Source: Planctomycetota bacterium
Lineage (GTDB): Bacteria; Planctomycetota; Phycisphaerae; WQYP01; JAJZKY01
NCBI GenBank assembly: GCA_021803885.1
Contig: JAJZKY010000245.1
Span: 1-6,859, forward strand
Reading direction: 5' to 3'
DNA length: 6,859 bases
Of the stretch, positions 1 through 5,811 are shown one piece after another (the first letter of the stretch is position 1; each line of letters starts with the position of its first letter). The notes under the pieces were generated by a model, which saw only the letters and a list, made by a program, of their open reading frames with translations, did not search any database and had not been told where the DNA came from. The position numbers and the translations under genes were made by a program.

Positions 1-16
1 AAGGCGGTTGGCCTGT

Positions 17-40
17 GGTGCTTGGGCCTTCGGGGGCACC
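17..40 (-). terminator. Stem-loop after the nucleotide-sugar operon, possible terminator
   Basis: A 5-bp stem (GGTGC at 17-21 pairing with GCACC at 36-40) encloses a smaller CC-TTCG-GG mini-hairpin. It begins 9 nt past the stop codon of the epimerase gene, the place expected for an intrinsic terminator of the ugd-epimerase operon. No run of U follows it on the minus strand, so it could equally be an mRNA-stabilising 3' hairpin. The call rests on position and pairing only. Confidence 0.3.
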
Positions 41-49
41 GTATGTTCA

Positions 50-1021
50 CTAAGCGGTTTGGCTGGCGAACCATTGGACGGTTTGTTCCAGGCCCTGCTG
101 GAACCAGACCGCCGGCTCGTAGCCGAGAAGGGTGTGGGCCTGGGTGATGTCGGCGAGGGAATCGCGGACATCACCGGGTCGGGCGGGCAGGTAATTTCGC
201 TGGACTTTTTTCTGGAGAAGCGCCTCCATTTTATCGAGCATGGCGTTGAGACTGATATTTTCGCCACAGGCGATATTGGCTATCTCTCCGGCAAGATGTC
301 TGGTGGCAAGGCCGGCGAGCATATTGGCGCGCACGACGTTGGCGACGTGGCAAAAGTCGCGGGTTTGTTCGCCGTCACCGTAGATGTTGGGCGGGTCATT
401 ACGCAAAATGGCGGTGATGAAGGCGGGAATAACGGCAGCGTATTGGCTTTTGGGATTTTGGCGGGGGCCAAAAACGTTGAAGTAACGCAGGGAGACGGTG
501 GAAAGGCCGTAGACCTGGGAGTAGACGCGGGCGTAGTATTCACCGGTCAGTTTGCCAACGGCATAGGGGCTTTTGGGGGCGGGGAGCATGGTTTCAATTT
601 TGGGTAGCGTGGGGCTGTCGCCGTAGGCGGCGCTGCTGGCGGAGTAGACGAGGCGGCGAGCGTTGGCCTGGCGGGCGGCTTGGAGCATGTTCAAAGTGCC
701 GTTGATATTGACCATGTTGTATTTCACGGGCGCGTCCACCGAGCCAGGCACGCTACCCAACGCGGCCAGATGAAAGATGATGGCGCGGCCGGCGGCGGCG
801 CGATCGCAGTCAGTGGGATTGGTGATGTCCCCTTCGAAAAGGGTGATGGCGGGCAAAATTTCTTCCAGATTGGAACGAAAGCCGGCGCTGAAATTATCCA
901 GGACGGCGACTTTGGCTTGAGCGTCGAGCAGGCCGCGGACGAGATGTGAGCCGATAAATCCTGCGCCTCCCGTGACTAAAACAGGTAAATTTTTATAGGC
1001 AGAAAAGTTGCCGCTGGTCAT
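50..1021 (-). CDS. NAD-dependent UDP-hexose/UDP-HexNAc 4-epimerase (WbpP/GalE-like, extended SDR)
   Basis: This cytoplasmic extended short-chain dehydrogenase/reductase of 323 aa should interconvert UDP-gluco and UDP-galacto sugars through a 4-keto intermediate with bound NAD. The N-terminal Rossmann motif TGGAGFIG is at residues 17-24. D63-I64 follows the third strand, HLAALGSVPGS is at 84-94 and SASSAAYG with the catalytic Ser is at 127-134. The YxxxK pair is Tyr153/Lys157, and LRYFNVFGPRQ is at 178-188. The AALGSVP stretch and YAAVIP at 194-199 resemble Pseudomonas WbpP (UDP-GlcNAc 4-epimerase) more than classical GalE or UDP-glucuronate epimerases. The WbpP/GalE gatekeeper position appears to be Ser288 (context DVRDSLAD), a small residue that in WbpP admits N-acetylated sugars. 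The ATG at 1021 was chosen over an upstream in-frame non-ATG codon at 1078 because AAGG (1031-1034) lies 9 nt before it and the Rossmann fold then starts normally. It follows ugd by 37 nt in the same operon. Exact substrate is uncertain. Confidence 0.9.
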   Translation of the reverse strand: MTSGNFSAYKNLPVLVTGGAGFIGSHLVRGLLDAQAKVAVLDNFSAGFRSNLEEILPAITLFEGDITNPTDCDRAAAGRAIIFHLAALGSVPGSVDAPVKYNMVNINGTLNMLQAARQANARRLVYSASSAAYGDSPTLPKIETMLPAPKSPYAVGKLTGEYYARVYSQVYGLSTVSLRYFNVFGPRQNPKSQYAAVIPAFITAILRNDPPNIYGDGEQTRDFCHVANVVRANMLAGLATRHLAGEIANIACGENISLNAMLDKMEALLQKKVQRNYLPARPGDVRDSLADITQAHTLLGYEPAVWFQQGLEQTVQWFASQTA

Positions 1022-1058
1022 GAAGAATATCCTTACGATACAAATACGATAGTTGATT

Positions 1059-2408
1059 TCAGCCCGCGCTGATAACACCCACGCTGCCTTGACGACCCGC
1101 GCCCGGCTTTACCTCGGGCCGGCCGATGGCGTAATAGTGCAGGCCGGCGGCGGCTACGCGTCCGCTGGCCAGGCAGTTGCGGCCGTCAAACACGTGCAGG
1201 CCGCGCATCCACTGCTTGACCTTGTGCCAGTCGATGGTGACAAAAACCGGCCAATCGGTAACAAGGGCGATGGCATCGGCGTTGCGGGTGCAGTGCTCAA
1301 GATCATCACACCAGCGGACCGTGTCTTTGAGAACAGAGCGGCTGTTGGGCATGGCCTGGGGATCGTAGACGCTTACCGCGGCGCCGCCGCCGAGGAGTGC
1401 CCGGACGATTTCAAAGGCGGGTGCTTCACGAACATCATCGGTATCCGCCTTGAAGGCGAGGCCCCAGACGGCAATATGCGGATTTTTAACGCCGGCGAGC
1501 GTGTCCAGGATGCGCCGGGAGAAGGCCACCTTTTGTCGCTGGTTGGCCTTTTCAATGCCTTCCAACAGGTGAGGTTCCAGTGAAAGGTGGCGCATCTGAT
1601 GGACCAGGGCGGCGACATCTTTGGGAAAGCAAGAGCCGCCGTAACCGACGCCAGCCTTTAAAAACGCGGGGCCGATGCGTTTGTCGGAACCGATACCCAT
1701 ACGGACGGATTCGATATCAGCCCCAACCGCCGTAGCGAGTTGCGAAAGCTCGTTGATGAAGCTGATGCGCATGGCGAGCATGGCGTTGGCGGCGAACTTG
1801 GTCAGTTCGGCGCTTTGCCGGCCCATGGAAAAGATGCTGTAGCCACGATCGATGAGGGGTTGATAAATTTCGCGTAAGACAGCGAGGCCCCGGTTGGAAC
1901 CGGCTCCGAAAATAATGCGGTCGGGCTGCATAAAGTCTTGAATGGCGGTGCCTTCGCGCAAGAATTCCGGGTTGTTAGCCACTTCCAGAGGATGGGCAGC
2001 GGATTTTACAAGCGCTTCGAGCTGGTCGCCGGTGCCGGGTGGCACGGTGCTTTTAATGACGAGTGTTTTAGGGCCGTTGGCAGCAGCGGCGACGGTTTTT
2101 GCCGCGGCAAAAAGCATGGTCATATCGTAGCCGCCTTGCGGGGCGGGGGGGGTTCCGACAGCGATAAAAATAGTTTCGGAGGCGGCCACAGCGGCGGCGG
2201 TATCGGTGGTGAAGGAGAGGCGGCCACTTTTTACCTCCGCTTGAATGAGTTCCGAGAGGCCGGGTTCATAGATAGGCACCTTGCCCTGGCGCAGGCTTTC
2301 CACGCGGGCTTTATCCACATCTACTGCAATAATGTGGTGGCCGAGAGCGGCGAGGCAGGTTCCGGACACCAAGCCGACATAACCACAGCCAATAACCGTT
2401 ATATTCAT
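1059..2408 (-). CDS. ugd: UDP-glucose 6-dehydrogenase
   Basis: This 449-aa cytoplasmic enzyme oxidises UDP-glucose to UDP-glucuronate with two NAD+, feeding polysaccharide synthesis. The NAD-binding motif GCGYVG is at residues 7-12, with the Asp30/Asp32 region ending the second strand. Thr121 sits in KSTVPPGT and Glu148 in NNPEFLREG. Lys204 and Asn208 lie in ELTKFAANA, and the catalytic Cys260 is in GYGGSCFPKD, with Asp264 nearby. The C-terminal UDP-binding domain carries WGLAFKADTDDVREAP at 315-330. Length and motifs match the standard bacterial UDP-glucose dehydrogenase class, not the UDP-GlcNAc/ManNAc dehydrogenases, which have a different Cys motif. The ATG at 2408 starts the protein right before the Rossmann strand (MNITVIGCGYVG); only a weak GGGG element (2417-2420) precedes it, 8 nt away. 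An in-frame TTG at 2435 would add nine residues and has no better ribosome site. It is the first gene of the operon, divergent from plsY, with a structured leader upstream. Confidence 0.96.
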   Translation of the reverse strand: MNITVIGCGYVGLVSGTCLAALGHHIIAVDVDKARVESLRQGKVPIYEPGLSELIQAEVKSGRLSFTTDTAAAVAASETIFIAVGTPPAPQGGYDMTMLFAAAKTVAAAANGPKTLVIKSTVPPGTGDQLEALVKSAAHPLEVANNPEFLREGTAIQDFMQPDRIIFGAGSNRGLAVLREIYQPLIDRGYSIFSMGRQSAELTKFAANAMLAMRISFINELSQLATAVGADIESVRMGIGSDKRIGPAFLKAGVGYGGSCFPKDVAALVHQMRHLSLEPHLLEGIEKANQRQKVAFSRRILDTLAGVKNPHIAVWGLAFKADTDDVREAPAFEIVRALLGGGAAVSVYDPQAMPNSRSVLKDTVRWCDDLEHCTRNADAIALVTDWPVFVTIDWHKVKQWMRGLHVFDGRNCLASGRVAAAGLHYYAIGRPEVKPGAGRQGSVGVISAG

Positions 2409-2437
2409 ATTGTAAACCCCACTAAGCAATGCCAAGC

Positions 2438-2501
2438 GCTATCGCCGCGTGGATATGGTGTACAGCGATAGCACGACCTCCACCGGCGCGTATTTCCACG
2501 C
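2438..2501 (-). promoter_or_regulatory. Structured leader of ugd: two interlocking inverted repeats (pseudoknot-like)
   Basis: Stem A is a perfect 8-bp pair, GCTATCGC at 2438-2445 with GCGATAGC at 2465-2472. Stem B is a perfect 7-bp pair, GCGTGGA at 2447-2453 with TCCACGC at 2495-2501. One arm of B lies inside the loop of A, so the two stems cross as in an H-type pseudoknot; the arms at 2445 and 2447 are separated by one base. In the ugd transcript the structure would end 29 nt before the start codon. I recognise no known riboswitch family. The stems could instead be alternative rather than simultaneous, or operator DNA, or chance. Confidence 0.3.
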
Positions 2502-2590
2502 ATGCGAGCTTCTATATATTCGGTTATTGGTCATGTTGCGGTTGAATACATTATCCACACACCACCCAGCGGCAAGCCGGGAAAGAACGT

Positions 2591-2657
2591 AATTATAATC
2601 CGGAGGGTCGATTTCGTCGCCTGTGATGGTGAAACCCGAAGGAGAGCCGGTATAATT
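2591..2657. repeat. Bulged inverted repeat in the plsY upstream region
   Basis: The left arm AATTATAATCCGG (2591-2603) pairs with the right arm CCGGTATAATT (2647-2657): AATTATA with TATAATT and CCGG with CCGG, leaving two bases (2598-2599) bulged. The 43-nt interior also contains GGGT (2605-2608) that can pair with ACCC (2634-2637). Both perfect TATAAT hexamers of this intergenic region (2594-2599 and 2651-2656) lie in these arms. Possible readings are a folded 5' leader of plsY, an operator, or a very small palindromic element. No target-site duplication was seen. Confidence 0.4.
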
Positions 2658-2725
2658 CGCAGAGGTTGGATGGCGGGGGCAGTGGGCGGCTGGGTGGCAG
2701 GCTCGGAGTATCGGGGCCAAGGCGT

Positions 2726-2730
2726 GAGGA
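2726..2730 (+). promoter_or_regulatory. Ribosome binding site that decides the plsY start
   Basis: GAGGA sits 5 nt before an in-frame TTG at 2736 and 23 nt before the first in-frame ATG at 2754 of the PlsY reading frame. The ATG has no purine-rich element at the usual distance. Most other genes in the window have a recognisable Shine-Dalgarno sequence 6-10 nt from the start, which favours the TTG. Confidence 0.5.
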
Positions 2731-2735
2731 ATGCA

Positions 2736-3419
2736 TTGATATCATCGGGTTGTATGACCTGGCTGGCGCTGATTGGACCGATCACGGCCTATCTGGTGGG
2801 GTCCATTCCTTTTGGGCTGCTCTTGGGCCTGGCCAAAGGCGTGGACATCCGCAAACATGGTAGTGGGAATATTGGCGCCACCAATGCCGGCCGGGTGCTG
2901 GGATTGCGGTATTTTTTTTACGCCTTCTGTTTGGACTTTCTTAAGGGGCTCTTGCCGGTGCTGTGCAGCGACCTGCTGAGCCGGAGGTGGCACGCTCCCG
3001 CGTATCTTCCATTGCTGACGGCCGCTGCGGCCATTTGCGGACATTTGTTTCCGATTTATCTGCGTTTTCGCGGGGGCAAGGGCGTGGCAACGAGCTTTGG
3101 GGCGGTGCTGGGCATATGGCCGGTGTTTACGCTGGCCGGCTTGGCAGCGGGGTTGGCGTTTCTCGTGGTGTTTCTGACGTGGCGAATTATTTCGGTGGCG
3201 TCGTTGGCGGCTACGGTAGTGTTTGTGCTTTTGGTGCCATTTTTTGGGCGGATCGCTCCGGAGTTTTGGCATCTATTGCGCGTGACCCCCTGGCCACAAC
3301 TTTGGCCGTTGCTGGCGGCAAGCTGGATTCTGGGCGTTGGCCTGGTGGTCAAGCACCGGAGCAACATTCGGCGGCTTCTGGCGGGCACGGAACCGCGTGC
3401 CGTTAAGACGGCGAAGTAA
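2736..3419 (+). CDS. plsY: Acyl-phosphate:glycerol-3-phosphate acyltransferase PlsY
   Basis: This integral inner-membrane enzyme transfers an acyl chain from acyl-phosphate (made by PlsX) to the 1-position of glycerol 3-phosphate, the first step of phospholipid synthesis. Numbered from the ATG at 2754 (221 aa), all three conserved PlsY motifs are present. The first is GSGNIGATNAGR at 36-47. The second is GHLFPIYLRFRGGKGVAT at 96-113, with the phosphate-binding RGGKG loop. The third is KHRSNIRRLLAGTE at 200-213. Hydrophobic membrane segments cover roughly 4-28, 52-72, 84-101, 114-142, 144-164 and 184-199. The start is uncertain: the TTG at 2736 (227 aa) has GAGGA 5 nt upstream, while the ATG at 2754 has no ribosome site but gives a normal PlsY N-terminus. 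The reading frame stays open to 2502, but those residues are not PlsY-like. It is the only plus-strand gene, divergent from ugd and convergent with the DinB-like gene. The partner plsX is not in the window. Confidence 0.95.
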   Translation: MISSGCMTWLALIGPITAYLVGSIPFGLLLGLAKGVDIRKHGSGNIGATNAGRVLGLRYFFYAFCLDFLKGLLPVLCSDLLSRRWHAPAYLPLLTAAAAICGHLFPIYLRFRGGKGVATSFGAVLGIWPVFTLAGLAAGLAFLVVFLTWRIISVASLAATVVFVLLVPFFGRIAPEFWHLLRVTPWPQLWPLLAASWILGVGLVVKHRSNIRRLLAGTEPRAVKTAK

Positions 3420-3466
3420 CGCGACGGGCTTCGGATGGATGGTTGATGAGCGCGCACCATGGTTGG

Positions 3467-3501
3467 TTTGGCAGGCAGTGGCACTGGGAACGCCTGCCAA
3501 A
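3467..3501. terminator. Bidirectional stem-loop between convergent plsY and the DinB-like gene
   Basis: TTTGGCAGGC (3467-3476) and GCCTGCCAAA (3492-3501) form a perfect 10-bp stem around a 15-nt loop, and G-T pairs can extend it outward. It lies 47 nt past the plsY stop and 45 nt past the opposite stop, as expected for a shared terminator. A T-rich tail is lacking on both strands, so termination efficiency is unclear. The rest of the 127-bp gap shows nothing else. Confidence 0.5.
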
Positions 3502-3546
3502 TTGAACATCCGCGCGGGGCAAATCCGGTGGCAGGGGACGCCGCTT

Positions 3547-4032
3547 TTACACTGCCGGCAGGCCTTGCACGCGACGCCAGGTGGATAATTGGCCGGCATG
3601 GTAGCCTTCGTGCCATGTACCATACATGAATATGGTATGGCCGATGGTGGGAAAACGCTCCCGCCGGGTGGGATCCGGATGGGGCTTGGCGAGATCTGCG
3701 GCGGTAAGTTTGGGCAACTGGGCCAGAATTTGCTGGCGAACCGCGGCCATGTGCTCCAGATACCAAGCCTTGGGTTTATATTTAGCGCGGTCAGCCACAG
3801 GCGTGCTGCCACCGGCATAAATCTCTTTCCAATTGGCTTCCAACTCCGGGGCTTTGCCGCCGATTAGGGTCAGAAAACTGCAGTCCACCATATACAAATG
3901 ACCCAGCACCCAAGCCGGATGATTGGTTTTGGGGGCGGGTTGCAAGACCATTTGGGCATCGGTTAAATCCGCCACCAGTTTCAGGGTGGCCGCACGGGTA
4001 TGGTTGATGGTGCCAATAAACGCTTCCAGCAT
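3547..4032 (-). CDS. DinB-like four-helix-bundle metal-binding protein
   Basis: This 161-aa soluble protein has the layout of the DinB/YfiT superfamily. An N-terminal helix with repeated TxxxL spacing is followed by NHPAWVLGHLYMVD at residues 37-50. Near the C-terminus is TWHEGYHAGQLSTWRR at 139-154. His45 from the first motif and the HxxxH pair His141/His145 form the usual three-histidine metal site. Members include thiol S-transferases using bacillithiol or mycothiol and many proteins of unknown role, so no reaction can be assigned. The ATG at 4032 is strongly supported by AAGGAG (4040-4045) 7 nt upstream. The gene follows the E1 gene on the same strand after 94 nt, long enough for its own promoter, and two perfect palindromes sit in that gap. 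It may be unrelated to the sulfur cluster, or a thiol-linked accessory if the superfamily tie is meaningful. Confidence 0.85.
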   Translation of the reverse strand: MLEAFIGTINHTRAATLKLVADLTDAQMVLQPAPKTNHPAWVLGHLYMVDCSFLTLIGGKAPELEANWKEIYAGGSTPVADRAKYKPKAWYLEHMAAVRQQILAQLPKLTAADLAKPHPDPTRRERFPTIGHTIFMYGTWHEGYHAGQLSTWRRVQGLPAV

Positions 4033-4062
4033 GCAAAGACTCCTTAAAAAAAGTAAAGGTTA

Positions 4063-4092
4063 AATTCGAATTCCGCTAATCCCAACCGGTTG
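4063..4092. promoter_or_regulatory. Two perfect 10-bp palindromes upstream of the DinB-like gene
   Basis: AATTCGAATT (4063-4072) and CAACCGGTTG (4083-4092) are each perfectly self-complementary, and their centres are exactly 20 bp apart, close to two helical turns. They lie 31-60 bp before the ATG at 4032, where an operator would be placed. The half-site sequences differ, so one dimeric protein binding both is not obvious. No convincing -35/-10 pair was found; a weak TTGGGA-17-TAACCT on the minus strand overlaps the area. Confidence 0.3.
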
Positions 4093-4126
4093 CTTTTTTG
4101 ACGGTACATGAAAGGACCAACCGCAA

Positions 4127-5221
4127 TCAGGCCCCCACATATTTGGCGTATACCACTCGACCAACGCCAATGTCGTTGGTTCCTTTTATTATAGCTCGCC
4201 CGTCGGAAAAGACAGTCAAATCAAAATTCCGTGCCCGTTCGCCCTGGCCCTCACGGATGGAGCACTTCAACATGAACTTGTTGAACGTAGGCTTGCCCAC
4301 CGCGCTTAGGCCTTTGGCAATTTGTTCAAAATCGACCTTTTCCACGCTCGGGTTATTGACCTGCACGGCATTGCGCCCACAAAGGGAAATCGTGGAGCTG
4401 CTGAAATCGCCGGTTAAGAATTCATATTTTTTGTGTTTGCACACGGGGCAATCGGCGATTTCTCTGGCCCTGGAGACATTCAACTGCTGATAGCGGTTGT
4501 CCCATAAGTCAAAACTGAAAAGGCTTTTGCTGACGGCATCCATATTGCCGGTCAACATTTTAATGGCTTCCATTGCCTGCCAACTGGCCACCACATTGAC
4601 GGTAGGGCCGAGCACGCCGGCCGTATCGCAGGTGGGGTTCATGCCGGGCGGCGGGGCACTTTCAAAAATGCAGCGCAAGCAGGGGGTAACACCGGGGCGA
4701 ATGACCATGGCAAGCCCCATGGCACTGATACAGGCGCCGTAGATCCATGGAATGTTGAGTTTGGCGGAAACATCGTTAATTAAAAACCGGGTTTCAAAAT
4801 TGTCAGTGCCGTCGAGCAGTAAATCCTGTCCCTGGGCAAATTGGGTGATATTTTTAAAATTGATATCCGAAACCACGGCGTGCACCTGCACGGTGGAGTT
4901 GATTTTAGCGATTTTTCGTTTGGCAGCTTCGGCCTTGGGCAATTGATCGGCAATGTCGGTTTCATCAAAGAGCACTTGCCGCTGCAGATTGTTGATTTCA
5001 ATAAAATCGCGATCGGCAATGGTAAGGTGGCCCACGCCAGCTCGGGCGAGCGTATTGGCCAGCACGGTGCCCAGCGCCCCGCAGCCCACCATAAAAACAC
5101 GAGCCTGCTGAAGTTTTCTCTGGCCTTCCACGCCAATAGGAGCCCAGAGCATTTGCCGGTTGTACCGCGCCAATGTCGGGTCTGCCTGTTCGAGTTGTTC
5201 AGCTATTTCGGATAGTGCCAT
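4127..5221 (-). CDS. ThiF/MoeB/HesA-family E1-like adenylyltransferase (sulfur-carrier activating enzyme)
   Basis: This 364-aa cytoplasmic enzyme should adenylate the C-terminal glycine of a ubiquitin-fold sulfur carrier with ATP, the first step of thiocarboxylate formation. The family signature RYNRQ is at residues 19-23 and the ATP-binding loop GCGALG at 46-51. Asp70 ends the second strand, INNLQRQ lies at 76-82 and DGTDN at 137-141. A zinc site is formed by Cys181/Cys184 (CLRC) and Cys258/Cys261 (CPVC). Cys198 in TCDTAGVLGP occupies the usual catalytic-cysteine loop. Beyond about residue 265 there is no rhodanese domain as in MoeZ or MOCS3. Instead an extension of about 95 aa begins with LCGRNAVQV (Cys281) and resembles the tail of some Gram-positive ThiF-like proteins. 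The ATG at 5221 has AAGGA (5232-5236) 10 nt upstream, inside the end of the NIL gene, 7 nt after whose stop it begins. The adjacent CysO-like gene is its probable substrate. It could alternatively serve thiamine or molybdopterin synthesis. Confidence 0.92.
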   Translation of the reverse strand: MALSEIAEQLEQADPTLARYNRQMLWAPIGVEGQRKLQQARVFMVGCGALGTVLANTLARAGVGHLTIADRDFIEINNLQRQVLFDETDIADQLPKAEAAKRKIAKINSTVQVHAVVSDINFKNITQFAQGQDLLLDGTDNFETRFLINDVSAKLNIPWIYGACISAMGLAMVIRPGVTPCLRCIFESAPPPGMNPTCDTAGVLGPTVNVVASWQAMEAIKMLTGNMDAVSKSLFSFDLWDNRYQQLNVSRAREIADCPVCKHKKYEFLTGDFSSSTISLCGRNAVQVNNPSVEKVDFEQIAKGLSAVGKPTFNKFMLKCSIREGQGERARNFDLTVFSDGRAIIKGTNDIGVGRVVYAKYVGA

Positions 5222-5228
5222 ATCAAAA

Positions 5229-5492
5229 TTATCCTTCCACGACGCTTTTTTCTATTGGTTCGACGGTGACGCCTTGCTGCTGTAAAAAGTCCATGGCGGC
5301 TTGGACCTCCGGTTGTTGGCCTTCAAAAAGCACGGCCATGATCCCGATCTCGGCGGTCACGCTGGCCTGGCGAATATCAAAACTGACATCCGGGAATTTG
5401 CGGGCCATGCGCCACAGCGCAGGCGTTTCCACCATGCGGCGGGAGCCGAAGGTCAGCCACACGCGTTTTTTTATGGTTTCAGAGGCGGTCAT
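5229..5492 (-). CDS. Stand-alone NIL-domain protein
   Basis: This 87-aa soluble protein consists almost entirely of one NIL-type ferredoxin-like fold. The first strand is KRVWLTFG (9-16), followed by helix ETPALWRMARKFP (22-34), strand VSFDIRQASVT (36-46), strand IGIMAVLFEG (49-58), helix PEVQAAMDFLQQQG (61-74) and strand VTVEPIE (75-81). NIL domains are best known at the C-terminus of the methionine transporter ATPase MetN, where they bind methionine, and in the NIL-ferredoxin implicated in homocysteine synthesis in methanogens. The protein contains no cysteine, so it cannot carry sulfur or a cysteine-ligated iron-sulfur cluster itself. The ATG at 5492 has GGGAGG (5499-5504) 6 nt upstream; a TTG two codons earlier overlaps the carrier stop and is less likely. 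It lies 2 nt after the carrier gene and 7 nt before the E1 gene, so translation is probably coupled. A role as amino-acid sensor or protein adaptor is inference. Confidence 0.8.
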   Translation of the reverse strand: MTASETIKKRVWLTFGSRRMVETPALWRMARKFPDVSFDIRQASVTAEIGIMAVLFEGQQPEVQAAMDFLQQQGVTVEPIEKSVVEG

Positions 5493-5494
5493 GT

Positions 5495-5770
5495 TCAACC
5501 TCCCGCAATAGCAGGAACAACGCTGACATCATCACCGGGCTTAACTTTGGTGTGTAAATTATCCAGAAAGCGGATGTCTTCTTCGTTGACGTAGATGTTG
5601 ACGAATCGGTTGAGTTCGCCGGGCTGTTTGAAAAGGCGTTTGTCCATGCCTTCAAATTTGGCGCACAGGGCTAAGAGCAACGCATGGACATCGCCGCCCT
5701 CTACTTCCACCGATTCCACGCCGTTGGTCATTTGTCGCAAAGGTGTGGGAATTCTAATTTTTACCGCCAT
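5495..5770 (-). CDS. CysO/ThiS/MoaD-type ubiquitin-fold sulfur carrier protein
   Basis: This 91-aa beta-grasp protein ends in PAIAGG, with Gly90-Gly91 as its last residues, so the tail is ready for adenylation without proteolytic trimming. The N-terminal strand VKIRIPTPLRQMTNG (3-17) and the region RFVNIYVNEEDIRFLDNL (55-72) closely resemble mycobacterial CysO, which has RFVNIYVNDEDVRF and ends AVAGG. ThiS and MoaD match less well. CysO as a thiocarboxylate donates sulfur to O-phosphoserine bound by CysM. Here the expected activating E1 is two genes downstream and the PLP enzyme immediately upstream is threonine-synthase-like. The ATG at 5770 is set by AAGGAG (5780-5785), 9 nt away. It follows the PLP gene by 41 nt and precedes the NIL gene by 2 nt. 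A function in thiamine or molybdopterin synthesis is possible but less favoured by the sequence and the neighbours. Confidence 0.9.
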   Translation of the reverse strand: MAVKIRIPTPLRQMTNGVESVEVEGGDVHALLLALCAKFEGMDKRLFKQPGELNRFVNIYVNEEDIRFLDNLHTKVKPGDDVSVVPAIAGG

Positions 5771-5811
5771 GAGGAAGATCTCCTTGTATGAGTGTTGGGT
5801 GTTTAGAATGG

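Noticed and set aside
8..607. Plus-strand 199-codon frame opposite the epimerase
   Set aside because: It is the antisense shadow of a well-supported gene; its glycine-rich composition is typical of a mirrored GC-rich frame.
2594..2656. Two TATAAT boxes as plsY promoters
   Set aside because: The hexamers about 17 bp upstream (around GGCAAG and GGTGAA) do not resemble TTGACA, and both boxes are explained as arms of one inverted repeat; a promoter is not excluded but not supported.
2668..2701. G-rich run before plsY as a possible G-quadruplex
   Set aside because: Only three runs of three or more G are present, the rest being GG; too weak to claim.
2439..2720. Minus-strand 93-codon frame in the divergent intergenic region
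   Set aside because: It resembles no family I know, overlaps both structured elements, and shows no ribosome site; judged a chance open frame.
2502..2735. Open frame running into plsY from the ATG at 2502, adding about 80 residues
   Set aside because: The added residues are low in PlsY-like or membrane character, cross the inverted repeat and G-rich stretch, and have no ribosome site; PlsY proteins start near the first membrane segment.
3056..3766. Minus-strand 236-codon frame opposite plsY and overlapping the DinB-like gene
   Set aside because: Rich in Arg, Pro and Ser, without domain features, and it spans the end regions of two well-supported genes in other frames.
4083..4099. Palindrome followed by six T as a plus-strand terminator
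   Set aside because: The palindrome has no loop, and no plus-strand gene ends nearby to be terminated.
4127..5770. Classical thiamine (ThiS/ThiF) or molybdopterin (MoaD/MoeB) locus
   Set aside because: No thiG, thiH, thiE, moaA-moaE or similar gene is adjacent, and the carrier tail and VNIYVNEEDIRF segment fit CysO better; still possible if those genes are elsewhere.
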